A DNA stretch of 64,000 bases, taken from the NCBI GenBank assembly GCA_015680685.1, contig MNCI01034266.1, positions 652,261 to 716,260 on the forward strand, written 5' to 3'. Position 1 is the stretch's first letter, and each line of letters starts with the position of its first letter. The DNA is from Gnetum montanum. Taxonomy: Eukaryota; Streptophyta; Gnetopsida; Gnetales; Gnetaceae. The position numbers were made by a program, and so were the translations under genes. Below the pieces are notes generated by a model that searched no databases, had not been told where the DNA came from, and saw nothing but the letters and a program-made list of their open reading frames with translations. This document shows, one piece after another, positions 46,380 through 58,820 of this stretch.

Positions 46380-49300
46380 TCAAACCCCAAGCTTTGAAAA
46401 GGAGATCAAACATTTCTAAAAAAAATTCACCCTGGGTATCCACGTTGGCTTACCCCCATACAAGGGAAGGGGGGCTTAGTGGAAAACAAAGGGGGGTAAC
46501 CCTCATTCATATCCCTCACTACCCATCACACCTAGATCTAACCCCATGAAGGAGTTATTTTTGTGTTCTATCACACCGAGAATGCACATGCATGCCAAAA
46601 ATTGATCAAAATTTATCAAAAATCAGCCCCTTGGGATCTTCCATGCTAGCTTAACCCTGTAGAGGGGGCTCTCAGTGTGGAAATAAGGGGGTAAGCATAA
46701 AAATACATAAAAAATCCTTAAAACTAATAGTGTTTGATCTTGGGTGATGCCTAGTAGCTTCAACAACCCCTAGAATGCATATGCATGTCCAAAACTAATC
46801 AAAATTTGTGAAAAATTAGCCTCATGGGATCTTCCATGCTAGCTTACATCCTTGGATGGTGGCCTTAGCATGGAAATGAGGGGATAACCTGAAATAAAAA
46901 TTTGAAAGCCTTAAAAGTGAGAATTTTTGAGCTTGGGTGATGCTCAATAGCTCTAGTAGCCTCGAAAATGCACATGCATGTTTAAAATTTATCAAAAATC
47001 AATCCCTTGGGATATTCCACACTCGCTTACCCCCTAGAGGGAGGGCGTAGCATGGAAAAATGGGATAACCTTTAAAACTACTTTAAAATCCTTAAACTTA
47101 ACAAGCTTTGATCTTGGGTGATGTCTAGTTACATAAGAAACCCTAGGAATGTACATGCATGTCCAAAATTGATCAAAATTCATTAAAAATCAACCCCTTG
47201 GGATCTTCCACACTAGCTTACCCCCTTGGAGCAAGGGGTAGTGGGGAGGGGGTGCTTAGTGCAAACATAAGGGGGTAACCTCAAAAATTAATCAAATAGC
47301 CTTATAAATGACAACTTTTGATATTGGATAATTCCCAATAGCACCAACAACCTCGGGAATGCACATGCATGCCCAAAATTGATCAAAAGTTTTCAAAAAT
47401 CAACCCCATGGAATCTTCCATGTTGGCTTATCCACTAGAAAGGGGGCTCGACATGGAAACTAGGTGGTAATCCTAAAAATTAATCAAATAGTCTTAAAAT
47501 TAACAAATTTTGATCTTATGAAATGATCAGCATCACTAGTAACCTTAGGAATACACATGCATGTCCAAAACTTGATTAAAATTTGTCAAAAATCAACCCC
47601 TTGGGATCTTTCATGCTTGCCTACCCCCTTAGAGGGGGGTTCTCAATGTGGAAACAAGGGGGTAACCTAATAAACTAATACAAAAGCCTTAAAACTAGCA
47701 ATTGTTCATCTTCAACAATGTTTGGTAGCTTTGGCAACACTAGGAATGCACATCCATGCCAAAAATTGATCAAAATTTGTCAAAAATCAGCCCCTTAGGA
47801 TCTTCCATGGTTGCATGCCCTCTTAGAGGAGGGGCACAATGTGGAAACAAGGGGCTAACCCTAAAAATACATAAAAAATCCTTAAAACTAATAATGTTTG
47901 AACTTGGATGATGCCTGGTAGCTCCGGCAACCTCAAGAATGTACATGCATGCCCAAAACTAATCAAAATTTGTCAAAAATTAGTCCCTTAGAATCTTCCA
48001 TGCTAGCTTACCCCATGGAAGGGGGGCTAAGCATGAAAATAAGGAGGTAACCTAGAAAACTAATTTAGAAGTATTAAAATTAACAAGTTCTAATCTTGGG
48101 TGATGTCTAGTCCCTCCAACAATCCCAGGAATGCACATGCATGTCCAAAACTAATTCAAATTTGTTAAAAATTATCCCCTTGATATCTTCAATGCTAGCT
48201 TACCCATTTGAGTGGGGGCTCACATAAGAAAGAAGGGGGTAACCTCAAAATTTAATCAAATAGCCTTAAAATTAACAATTTTTGATCATGGGAAATTCCC
48301 AACAGCATCAGCAACCTTAGGAATGTACATGCATGCCCAAAATTGAACAAAAGTTATCAAAAATCAGCCCCTTGGGATCTTCCACACAACCTTACCCCCT
48401 GAAGGGGGTGCTTAGTGTGGAAATAAGGTGGTAAACATTATATTAATTAAATAGCCTTAATATTAACAACTTTTAATCTTGGGCAATGGTTAGTAGCATT
48501 GGAAACCCCAATAATGAATATGCATGTCCAAAATGAATCCAAAATTTATCAAAAATCAGCCCCTTGAAATCTTCCACACTAGCTTACCCCCACTAGAGGG
48601 AAGGCTTAGCATGAAAACAAGGGGGTAACCCTAAAAATTAATCAACTAGCCTCAAAATTGATAACTTTTAATTTTGGACAATGATCATCAGCACCGACAA
48701 GCCCAGGAATGCACATGCATGTCCAAAACTGATCAAAATTTGTTAAAAATCAACCCCTTAGAGTCTTCCATGCTTGTTTACCTCCCTGGAGGGGGGCCTC
48801 AGCATGGAAACAAGGGGGTAACCTCAAAAATTAATCAAAAATCCTTAAAATTAACAAGTTCTAATCTTGGGTGATTTCTAGTTCCTCCAACAATCCCAGG
48901 AATGCACATGCATGTCCAAAACTAATTCAAATTTGTTAAAAATTATCCCCTTGATATCTTCCATGCTAGCTTACCCATTTGAGTGGGGGCTCACATAAGA
49001 AAGAAGGGGGTAACCTCAAAATTTAATCAAATAGCCTTAAAATTAACAATGTTTGATTGTGGGAAATTCCCAACAGCATCAGCAACCTTAGGAATGTACA
49101 TGCATGCCCAAAATTGAACAAAAGTTATCAAAAATCAGCCCCTTGGGATCTTCCACACTACCTTACCCCCTGAAGGGGGTGCTTAGTGTGGAAATAAGGT
49201 GGTAAACATTATATTAATTAAATAGCCTTAATATTAACAACTTTTAATCTTGGGCAATGGTTAGTAGCATTGGAAACCCCAATAATGAATATGCATGTCC

Positions 49301-49760
49301 AAAATGAATCCAAAATTTATCAAAAATCAGCCCCTTGAAATCTTCCACACTAGCTTACCCCCACTAGAGGGAAGGCTTAGCATGAAAACAAGGGGGTAAC
49401 CCTAAAAATTAATCAACTAGCCTCAAAATTGATAACTTTTAATTTTGGACAATGATCATCAGCACCGACAAGCCCAGGAATGCACATGCATGTCCAAAAC
49501 TGATCAAAATTTGTTAAAAATCAACCCCTTAGAGTCTTCCATGCTTGTNTAAAAACCAATTAAAAATCCTTAAAATTGACAAATTTTGATCTTGGGCAAT
49601 GCCCAGTAGCATTAGCAACCTTGATAATGCACATACATGTTCAAAACTAACCAAAATTTATCAAAATTCAATCCCTTGAAATCTTCCACATTGGCTTACC
49701 CCTTAGAGGGAGGGTAGTGGGGGGTGTGGGGTGAGGGATGCTCAACATGGAAACAAGGCG
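46380..49760. repeat. Tandem satellite, about 193-bp monomers, 17-18 units
   Basis: Anchor motif ATGCACATGCATG near 46579, 46774, 46968, 47149, 47358, 47551, 47744, 47938, 48129, 48321, 48514, 48708, 48901, 49092, 49285, 49479 and 49627, with a partial unit before. Each monomer contains the palindrome ACATGCATGT or a variant, the block CAGCCCCTTGGGATCTTCCA and a hairpin formed by TTACCCCC and GGGGGTAA. CpG is almost absent. It lies in the protease-RT interval of element 3, where elements 1 and 2 have none. Confidence 0.9.
48068..49549. repeat. Higher-order duplication of four satellite monomers, ending at an N
   Basis: Segment 48068-48777 is nearly repeated at 48842-49548 (offset 771-774 bp), with about ten differences by eye. 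The second copy stops exactly at the N at 49549. A real recent duplication or two haplotype contigs joined end to end would both give this. Confidence 0.75.
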
Positions 49761-50371
49761 ATCTTAGCATAGAAACTTCAAAACTCTTTTCTTAGGCCCA
49801 AATAGCCTAGAAACAACCCTAACTATTACCCAAATTCATATAATAGCCCTACAGCCTTGAACCATGGCCCGCTAAGGCCTAAAACTAGCAAAACCCAACC
49901 TCTTTTGACCTATATTATCCATGTTTCACCATTTATATCATGCTTCGGTTCATGTTACAACTTTTTTTGGCCTTATGTTGCATTATTGACCCGTATAAAT
50001 TTCTTGTAGCCTTTTATATAGCCTTATACTTTCTTTATCTATTTTATTTTCCTTTGTTTAGCATTTGATGGGTAGCAAATAGTGGGGTTTGATCTTCCCT
50101 AACCATTTTTTGACACCATGGAATTATGGCTTGCCAAGGCCTAAAACTGGCAACACCATGATCCTTGTTAACTAATTGCAGCCTTATTCCTTTGTTTAAC
50201 CTTTACATGGCCCATATTACACTTTGTTTGCTTACTTATGTCTTACTTATAGCCTTGGATGACTTTTTTTGCACTAGAATAGAACATATTTGCATGATTT
50301 TATAGCATTTTAAGCATTGTTTATTAAGTTTTTTCTAGGTGCCACTTAATATGCTTTTTCTCAACATGTAG
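49761..50371 (+). other. Spacer with decayed GGCC units and 3' splice site before RT, element 3
   Basis: Two GGCC-type units (near 49870 and 50130; GCCAAGGCCTAAAACTGGCAA) mark the RT side of the antisense gene. It ends in CTTTTTCTCAACATGTAG (AG at 50370-50371), the counterpart of the acceptors at 11664 and 23367, although RT similarity begins some 140 bp later. Confidence 0.5.
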
Positions 50372-51540
50372 GATTAAAGTATGAGTATCTAGGAGCTGAT
50401 GAGTCTACCTTTGAGCCTAAATAGGCCTCATAGTGATGTAGAATGGTATATTGACTATAACTACCTAGATTTGAGCTTGAGAGTCTTGTCGACTACATAG
50501 CCTCAATAGAGAAACCTCTAAACTGGCTTGAAAACTTAGTCAAAACCCTTGACTTAAATGAAGGTGACATTACCGAAGACTCTTCAGTTGAGATTCTTGT
50601 CACAACGCATAGTGGTAAGGAGAAAGCCCTTCAACTAAGTCCCTTACTAGAACTTGAATAGGCTCAAGACATCACCGAGGTCCTACAAGGTAACATTAAG
50701 GTCTTTGTCTATTCATACAAAGATATGCCAATCCTAGACCCATGCTTAGTATAGCATAGCATCATGATAAACCCTAGCATTATACTAGTTAAGTAAAAAG
50801 TACATAAGATAAGACCTAATTTAGCCTTGGAAGTTCATGATGAGATCTCAAAGCTCTACCAAGCTAGTTTCATTAGGGTTGTCGACTATGCAAAATGGGT
50901 TTCCAACATAGTGGTAGTCCCTAAGAAAATTGAGAGTATCCATATTTGCATCAATTTTTGAGAACTGAATAAAGAAACTATCAAAAACAACATCCCATTA
51001 CCTAGTATTGATTAGCTTATCGATACCATAGCTAGGCATGACTCATTGTCCTTTATGGATAGATTCTCGAGATAAAATCAAATTAGGATCGACATAGAAC
51101 ACCAACTTACGTGACCTTTATGACCCCTTAGGAAACCTTTTGCTATACTATGATGCCTTTTGGCCTCAGGAATGTAGGAGCAACCTATCAACGAGAAATG
51201 ACTTATATCTATAGTGATTCCATGCTAAATTTTCTTAATTATTACATGGGTAACATAGCCATTAAGTCTGATGAGGCCAGTAACCATGTTAATGACCTAG
51301 ATCTTATGCTTAAATGGTGCCTTAAATATGAGCTTAGGCTCAATCCCGAAAAGTTTGTTTACAGTTTCAAGACTAGTAAGATGCTTGGTTTCATGGTATC
51401 TAAAGTAAGGATACGTGTTCATCTTGATAAGGTTAAGATCATATCCAAATTTTTAGTGCTTGCCAACCTTGAGGAGCTTTGGGGATTGCAAGGAAACTTG
51501 CAATTTTTCATAGGTTTATCACTAGGCTTATAGATAAATT
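50372..51540 (+). pseudogene. pol: RT of element 3
   Basis: Recognised motifs: the GDITEDSSVE segment, AKWVSNIVVVPKK, ICINF, ELNKETIKNNIPLP, FCYTMMPFGLRNVGATYQREM. The catalytic motif is YMGN (51243-51254) instead of YVDD, so both acidic residues are lost. Then LNPEKFVYSFKTSKMLGFMVSK. Many stops before 51150. Confidence 0.87.
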
Positions 51541-52090
51541 ATAGCCCATGCAACACTTGCTTAAGAAAGGGTTTCACTATGAGTGGATGGCTCAATGCCA
51601 AGAGGTCTTCAAAAACCTTAAGCAAGAGTTAACACAACTACCAATGGTCTATCCTCTACAAGAAGGTAGAACTTTTTACATCTACCTAGCCATCTCTGAC
51701 ACATCCATTGTCTCTCTACTTTGTCAAAAATGAGATGATGGAGTGGAAATGCTGGTATAATATCTTAGCCATGCATTAGTTTTCCACAAAACCAAATACA
51801 CTGAAGTGGATAAGTATTGTCTAGCACAAGTCTTCTCATTGAAGGAGTGGAGACACTACCTCTTTAGAAGCCAAGTCAATATCACTTGCAAAGATAATGT
51901 GCTTAGAGCTATAATGACCAATATCTTTGAGAGTATCCATATAGCCTAATGGAAATCCATAACCATAGAATTGACCTTCATTACATCTCCCAATTATCAA
52001 AAAAATTTCAAGCTATAGTCATACAATTCATAGTTTCAACTATTGATGACCAAGTAGCCATAGATCTTGAGTTCCCCAATGAGCATATTA
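51541..52090 (+). pseudogene. pol: Classical RNase H of element 3
   Basis: FHYEWMAQCQEVFKNLKQEL (connection), FYIYLAISDTSIVSLLCQK, then a KYTEVDKYCLAQVFSLKEWRHY-like stretch and VNITCKDN. Same order as elements 1 and 2. Interrupted at about 51731 and 51946. Confidence 0.78.
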
Positions 52091-52500
52091 GTACTCTTAG
52101 CCAAGTGCCTAAGGGTTATGAGGTGGTCATGCACTTTGACAAAGCTTCAATTGGCCATGGGGCTACTATTGTTTCCATCATAAAATTCCCATCTTGTCAA
52201 ATTGAACCTTTCACCTATCATTTTGAGTTCTTGTGTACCAACAACATAGTGGGGTATGAGGGTTTGATTAGGGAAATGATGGTAGCTCATGACCTAGGAA
52301 TTAGACACTTAGTGATTAAACGTGATTTCCAGCTTCTTGTTAACCAAGTAATAGAAGTCTATGTATATAAAGACAAACAATTACAACCATACTATGACCT
52401 AGGGAAACAATTGTTACAATAGTTTACAAACATTGATATATAGCACATACCCTAAAACAAGAATACCATAGCCCACACAATTTTAACATTAGCTCTTAGT
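52091..52500 (+). pseudogene. pol: Second RNase H (aRNH) of element 3
   Basis: Starts YEVVMHFDKASIGHGATIV and contains CTNNIVGYEGLIREMMVAHDLG and VIKRDFQLLVNQV, with the E of T-N-N-x-x-E changed to G. Open for most of its length but cut at 52420. Confidence 0.75.
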
Positions 52501-53849
52501 GTGTGTTTAATAAGTTGTCCACCTTAATTGTGGACTATACTATTCCCATCACGCAGAACACTAAAGATACCTTTATAGCCATTTTCCTTACTACTCCTGA
52601 TAGGGAGTGGTATGATGATATCAAATTTTACCTTATGCATGGTGAGTCTTTTCAAGGCTTGACTATTTCCCAAAATGATGCTATGTGAAAATGTTCGAAG
52701 AAATATGTCATCATAGGTGATAATACATTATGTCGATGATCCTATGATGGTATATTACTAAAGTGCTTATGTAAAATCGAAGCTAGAATAGTCCTAAAGG
52801 AGGTTCACAAGGGTGTTTGTGCAGAACATATAGGACCAAGAGTTATGATTGCTAAGATTAGGTGGTTAGGTTACTACTGGTCTCATATGAAAAGTGACTG
52901 CATTCAAAATATTAAGCCTTGTGACACATGCCAATGACATAGTAACCTCATACACATACCATTGACAGAGTTACATACTACTCATATCACCTAGTCATTT
53001 CAATGATGGGGGTTGAATATCATTAGACCTATAATACACAAGCCTTCTGCAAGTCATAGCTTCATCATCACTACAACTAAATACTTTATGAAGTGGTTTG
53101 AGGCTATTCTCTTAAGGAAGACTACATCTGAACAAGTTTACAAATTTATCTTAGATAACATTGTAGGTTGTTTTGGCATACCCATGACCATAGTTACAGA
53201 TAATGAACCAAAATTTAGTAGCCATGAAATAAAAGATTTTTTTCACAACCTGGGCATTAAACATTCTTTCTCATCACCTTATTATCCTCAAGCCAACAGA
53301 CAAGAAGAGGTAAGTGAAAAATCCATTATCAACTTATTGAAGAAGATGCTCAAAAATAACAAGCATAAATGGCATATGCAGCTTGTCCATGTGTTATGGG
53401 CCTATAGAACAATCTATTGCATGACAATTGGAGCAACCCCTTATAGCTTGGTTGATGGTTCTAAAGGTATTTTACCTCTTGAGTTGTATGTTCCATCACT
53501 TCGAGTAGCCTTGACTAACTTGATCAATGATAAGCAACATAAAGAGTTGTAGATAGTGGCCCTAGACTTGGTGGAGGAGCAATGTATGCAAGTGCTTGCT
53601 TGCATTGAACATTATCAAGAGAGGTAGAAATGACAACACCACCATAACTTTACCAAGCATAAGATCAGGGAAGGTGACCTAATCCTCAAAGTTGTCCATG
53701 AGCAAGTAGGTAAATTATCAGCCAACTAGGAAGGGCCCTTCCAAATCACCAAAGCCTATGGTAATAAAGCATTTAGGATAGATAACATGAAAAGGAATGA
53801 GTTAGCCAATCTGGTCAATCATTCCTATTTGAAACCATATTACATGTAG
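52501..53849 (+). pseudogene. pol: Integrase of element 3
   Basis: Linker 52501-52690, zinc-binding region about 52800-52950 (CDTCQ kept), catalytic core 53013-53550: NIIRPI at the first Asp, IVTDNEPKFSS at the second, ANRQEEVSEKS at Glu. The later part reads TPYSLVDGSKGILPLELYVPS and finishes near 53849 in YLKPYYM. One core stretch of 179 codons is open, probably by chance. Confidence 0.85.
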
Positions 53850-54129
53850 CTGATGATCATTAATAAGTGTGCTTGATTACTATGGGCTATATGGAATTAT
53901 TGATAATTCTATAGAGATTGACCTCCTTCCTTATTCCCCAACTAATAGTTTATGTAATCTATTGTAAATGACTCATTAATGATTTGTAGTCCTATAGCGA
54001 TGGTGGTGGAACTTCTTATTGCTACTATTCTTGTTATTGTTGTTGTTCTTTTTGCTACTATTGCTCTTACTATTGTTGATCACTAGGATCCTCTTGTTGT
54101 TTTTGTTCAATTTATGTAGTTTTATAGGG
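53850..54129. other. Junction region between element 3 and element 4
   Basis: AT-rich sequence with a TTGTTATTGTTGTTG microsatellite-like run near 54030-54080. No LTR, polypurine tract or target duplication of either element was seen, so both elements end here without a recognisable terminus. Confidence 0.5.
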
Positions 54130-54600
54130 CTTCTATTTCTTCTTCCTTCTAATCTTTCTTTGGTGGTGTAGTTTTAGGCATCTCAACATATGAGGCATTC
54201 TGTGCTTTCCCTAGGACATTATTAGTGTACTTTAGGATTCCAACACATTTACATAGCTTCCTGATTATGCAAGGGAATGGAAGTGTCATCTTTCCTACCT
54301 CCTTTTCTAACCACCTTTGAATCTACATAAAATATAGTTGTGTGAGATTGGTGTTGTAGTTTTCCATCAAGATCACACTTCCTCTACCTGCATAGGTGGA
54401 TAATTTGTTGATTCTCTTGGTGGGAAACATGTGATATGTGACAATTTTAAAATAAATTCGTTTCTTAAAATTTAATTTTTTATATTCCTTATCTTCTTTA
54501 TTATATTCTCTTCTTAACCATAATTTTCTAGTTTCTATGTCAAATGTGGTGGATAGATGTGCAAATCTTGCTCCTTCATTAGGCACATTCAGAGATTCTA
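54130..54600 (-). pseudogene. Env-like / putative plant transposon domain, element 4
   Basis: An 87-codon open stretch plus its continuation. Visible: WLRREYN, a THYMFPTKR-like segment (YHMFPTKRINKLSTYAGR), an ILMENYNTNLTQLYFM stretch and LPFPCIIRKLCKCVGI. That order (aromatic-Pro-T, a hydrophobic stretch, then L-P-F-P-x-I-I-x-x-L-C) is characteristic of the domain found after integrase in Athila elements. The role of that ORF is unproven; an envelope role is only a name. Confidence 0.6.
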
Positions 54601-55020
54601 CTATCGTCTTAATTGAATAAGAAATAGAGACTCCCTCTATGTTAACTGTAGCATCTTCTACCTTATTATGATAAAACTAATAAGTCTTTCCAAGGTACCA
54701 TTCTTCACTGCTTGATAAAATGGGCCATAGTGGTGATGCTTGGAGTTGTTTCCTTACCACTTCTAGAACAAACTTCACAAATAGACCAAAGTTCATTTCC
54801 AAAATTACTATGATTAGAAGAAATTTCTCTTGGATGATTTAAAGGAATTATTATGATACCATGAGGTGTTTTCTTTTTTCTTATGTTCATTCTACCTTTG
54901 CTTGGGTTGATTGTCTTGTAGCAAGGGTTTCTTGATGGATATTGAAGCATTGAGCCTATTGCTCCACATGTTCTAATTAAGGCTCTTATTCTATCATTTG
55001 ACTTCTCCCATAGCCTCATG
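54601..55020 (-). pseudogene. N-terminal part of env-like region, element 4
   Basis: An open stretch of 104 codons (55019-54705) without a recognised domain precedes the env-like block on the same strand. It is Lys/Arg- and Ile-rich. Assignment rests on position only. Confidence 0.35.
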
Positions 55021-57108
55021 GTCTCTTGCTCATTGGTTGTGGAAGTTCACCTTGTGTTCCTCTCTTTGGAAGCATCTACAATCAATCAAGGATTTGGATT
55101 TACTAAAGTTTTGTCATAAATTCTTAATGATTCTATACCTTACTGATACACTTAGTTACATTAAGTTCTTAGTTCATTCTAATTACAGAGTTAGAGAATT
55201 TTCAAAAATTAACCCCATTAGTGCTTTTATATGGCTTAAGATAATTGGTATGGTTGATTAGGAGTCCTATTAAAGTTGTTTTGGCCTTTATATGGGTGAT
55301 TTTCTCTAAAAATTTCTTGTTACTTTCCTTTGAACTTACCCTTACAATATCTTTTGGTGTTAGAGATTTCAAAAAATGTACTCAAATTTTCCTTACTAGC
55401 ATCCCCCCACCCTCACAACTAAGATGAGAACTCCAAAATTAGATAGATTCAAAAGTCATAAAAATTTGAGTGATAATGTACAAGTTATGGCTTTTGAAAT
55501 CTAGGAGGTTAGAGCTCAAATCATAGAAGAAAAATGGAAAAATCTCTTAAGGCTTCAAATGTGAAATGTGAAAAAATTTACCAAGTATTTGCCTACATAT
55601 AGATTTTATAGGATCTAATATTGAAGATGCAAAAAATTCACATTTTTTGATAATTTCTAAGGGTAAAAAATGAATCATTGCAAATTTTTAGAAGGTATAA
55701 AGCATGTTCAAAGGATCTCGGGCTATGGATGATGCATAGTTTTTGAGAATTTAACATGGAAAGCTCTTAAAGAAGGAATCTTGAGCTATGGAAGTTCATG
55801 AAGTGTTAATAAGATGGGTGAGAAGGGTAATGAGTTCATGTTGTTGGAAAGGATAATTGAATGATATGGGAATTTTTTATTGATGTTTATTAGTGTTTGA
55901 AGGCTCAAGATGATGTGGAATTGCTTGGTAGGTATAAGATACAATAGTTATACAAGTGGATCCTTCCTAAAGCAAGCTTCAACCCTTAATGCCCTTGTAT
56001 AACCACACTTGCCCTTGTATAACCACACCTAGAAGTGTTCTTAGGTACTTTAGGAGTTAAATTTAATGCATGCCTATTAAGAAAAAAACATATGCTAGTA
56101 CCACAAAATTAGGAAAATTACACTATGTTACACAAAAGCACAAGTTATGATTGTTCATATAGTGAGATGAAATGTACTTAGAAGGGATTGTAGAAATTGG
56201 GACATGAGGTATCATACCATAGGCATAATGAATTATTGTATTTTATTATTGGTTAGAGTAATCATTAGCCTTTCTATCCAAGATTCAAACCAAGGAAAAA
56301 CTACATTTCAATGACATTGCATTGTCTCTACCTTTGTAATTACAACTATAAGATTACCACTATTACTAGAGTATTGTCAATTGGCTTATTGTCTATGGGT
56401 GGACTTTATTCATTGCATGTTTTATTTTTTAGAAATTTCTAAGAAACCACCTACCTTCAAGAATGGGTAACATGTCTTTCCAATGAAACCCCTAGGGAAT
56501 TATTTTACTCTTACTCACATTTTTCGTCAGATTTACAAGGATATAATACAAACTAAACAATAAGATAGAACTCATAGTAGTAATCCAAGAAAATCCACAA
56601 ATCCCTTTGATGTCATACCCTTTGTATTCCCACTTGGTTCTTCACTCTTCTATCTAGGCATAATGGTTATAGGTTTATTCTTAATTTTATAATAGAAAGA
56701 ATATAATTATATCCATGGTAAGAACCTCTTATTAATGGAATGGATGGATGGATGGTGTGCGCTCACTATTCAAATAATCAATCCCTTATGACTTGATAAC
56801 ATAGAGAAATATTCCCTTTATTGGGCTACATCTTGCCGTATTCATAATGTGTTTTATTAACAATCAAAATTATGTACAAAGGTTATGAAAACAAAGTATG
56901 ACAAAGATAGTAAGAGTTGGAAAAAGATGGAAGAATGAAAAATGTTAAAGAATGAAAAAGCATTAAAAAATTGAAAAATGTAAAAGAATAGAAAATTTTT
57001 AAGAATTGAAAAATTATAAAAGAATGAGAAAATATTAAAGAATGTGAAAAATTTAGTAAATTACCTATAGTTATAGATTAACACCTTCACTACTATCATT
57101 AGGATTGG
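55021..57108. other. Noncoding interval between integrase and env-like region, element 4
   Basis: AT-rich; contains a degenerate AAAGAATGAAAAATGTTAAAG-type repeat at about 56885-57060, a GGATGGATGGATGG run near 56740 and a CCCTTGTATAACCACAC direct repeat near 55990-56030. No gene was recognised. Confidence 0.45.
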
Positions 57109-58030
57109 TTAAATAGAAGATAGACTAGGTAGCGGACTATTGGGTAGGCTAGGTAGATTCTTTGGAATATTCATAATAGGATTTGAATTGTTGAATATTG
57201 ACAAGAATGAAATTATATGAACAAGATGTGTGATAGATATATAAGACAAATAATGAATAAGTAACTTGAACAATGTATGGTCCCTCCCAAAGTATCTAAA
57301 ATTTAGCTCTTTGGGGTAGATGATTAGGATTATAGTAAAGGACCTTATCACCCAGTTATATAGTTACATGCCTTATCTGTGTATCTTGCCTAATTTTGAA
57401 GTAATATTTATGGATGACATCACTCATGAGTGCTATAATCCTATTCTCATCTAAAAGATTCAAATTCATGAGGTGTTTATGTTGGGCTAAGCTCAAGTTA
57501 AGGTTAAGTTCATTGGTAGTGGCTAGAGTTTGGAGCTCTACCTAGATTCAAAGGGTTGACAACTTACCATAAACTAACTCATATGGTAAGTACCCTATAG
57601 GTAGTTTCTAGGATGTCCTATAGGCCATAGAGCATCATTTAGTTTTGTTCTCCAGTTCTTTCTAAATCTACTAACCATCCTAGTCAATATTCTAGTAATT
57701 TTGTAGTTAGCCACTTTGACTTGAACATTTTCTTAGGGATGATATGGTGTTGTTAGCTTATGGTTCACCACAAGTTGTTGTAAGAGCTTCTTAAATGTAG
57801 CACCAGTGAATTGAGTCTCATTATCTAATATAAGAATTTGTGATATTCCAAATCTATTCGCCACATGTTGTTGGAAAATTTTGGTAGTTGTCTTTATTAT
57901 ATAGTCTTTTACTTTTGCTACATCTATCCACTTAATATAGTAAGCCACAATCACAATGATGTATCCTTTTCCATTCAACATCAATGTTATGGATCCCATA
58001 AAGTCAATTTCCCATAGGACAAAGGTATAT
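57109..58030 (-). pseudogene. pol: Integrase of element 4
   Basis: Catalytic core at 57999-57733: KGYIIVIVAYYIKWIDVAKV, RFGISQILILDNETQFTG, THKLTTPYHP-like end. First Asp is Ala here (IVAYYIKW), second is LDNETQF. C-terminal remnant at about 57360-57130 includes KVLYYNPNHLP and an EGPYIV-like motif after frameshift. Nonfunctional. Confidence 0.8.
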
Positions 58031-58349
58031 TGCCATCATTATCTTGAGTGTCATTCTACACCCTGCATAGTGGCCACCGCATGGGCCTTCATGGATGTCC
58101 TATAAGACTCTCTATTGATCATAGTATAGCACACATAATTTGATGAGCCCATATAAAAAATCTTATATAGATTACATTGATTTCCATATATCTTTTTGCT
58201 TTGTGAAGAAATTTCTCACATTATTTTCTAGTCCATTTAATAGGAAGCTCTTGTGTCAATAGATATGTTAGATATTTTGCAATTGATGGATTTCCTATTA
58301 CACTTATAGCCTGTACCATTTTGATAAATAAATCTTCATATGGAAATTA

Positions 58350-58820
58350 TTCTAATAAGGATTCTAATTGATCTTTGAAATCCCATTTTAACATTGAGAG
58401 ATGATTAGCTACCACATTTTCTATTCACTTCCTATTGATCATTATGATGTCAAATTCTTATAAGATAATGAGCCATCTTATCATTCTGGGACTAATCATT
58501 GGTTTGTTCATAATAAATTAGATGGCACTATGATTAGTGTGGACATAAATTTGATATTCAAGCACATAATATCTAAAGTTCTCTAGTGCATACATTATGA
58601 CCATCAGCTCCTTTTTTGTTATGGTGTAGTTTAATTATGCTCTAGTGATGCTCCTATTGGTACAATGTATATAATAAAGTCTCTTTTAATTATCTAATTA
58701 TGTGAGTATTTCACCAAGAACATAGTTAGAAGCATTGATCATGATGTGAAAAGTCTTTGAACAATCTGGAGCTTGAAGGATTGGTGTCTAATTTTTGTGT
58801 CAAAGCTTTGAATGTCTTTT
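58350..58820 (-). pseudogene. pol: RNase H of element 4
   Basis: Only fragments can be read: a KKELMVIMYALENFRYY-like segment (about 58630-58560) and VHTNHSAIYLL (about 58530). Typical position after RT. No second aRNH was seen, unlike elements 1-3. Confidence 0.65.

Larger units (their letters stand above)
35058..53860 (+). mobile_element. Element 3: old Tat/Ogre-like retrotransposon, 3' end missing
   Basis: Same order as elements 1 and 2: LTR end, primer binding site, gag, protease, antisense gene, RT, two RNase H domains, integrase. No 3' UTR array, polypurine tract or 3' LTR was found after integrase. The sequence is AT-rich and nearly devoid of CpG, and open frames are short, so it is the most decayed of the three. 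It is enlarged by a satellite array inside the protease-RT interval. Confidence 0.85.

Noticed and set aside
46349-48874. 66-codon + strand open frames in the satellite region
   Set aside because: Each is a read of one or two satellite monomers and is not kept in neighbouring monomers.
53013-53552. Open integrase core of element 3 as a possible domesticated gene
   Set aside because: The first Asp of the catalytic triad is lost, stops border it on both sides and flanking domains are decayed; openness is likely chance.
54998-55427. + strand open frames next to the env-like region
   Set aside because: They lie opposite or beside the - strand element 4 and show only AT-rich, hydrophobic chance sequence.
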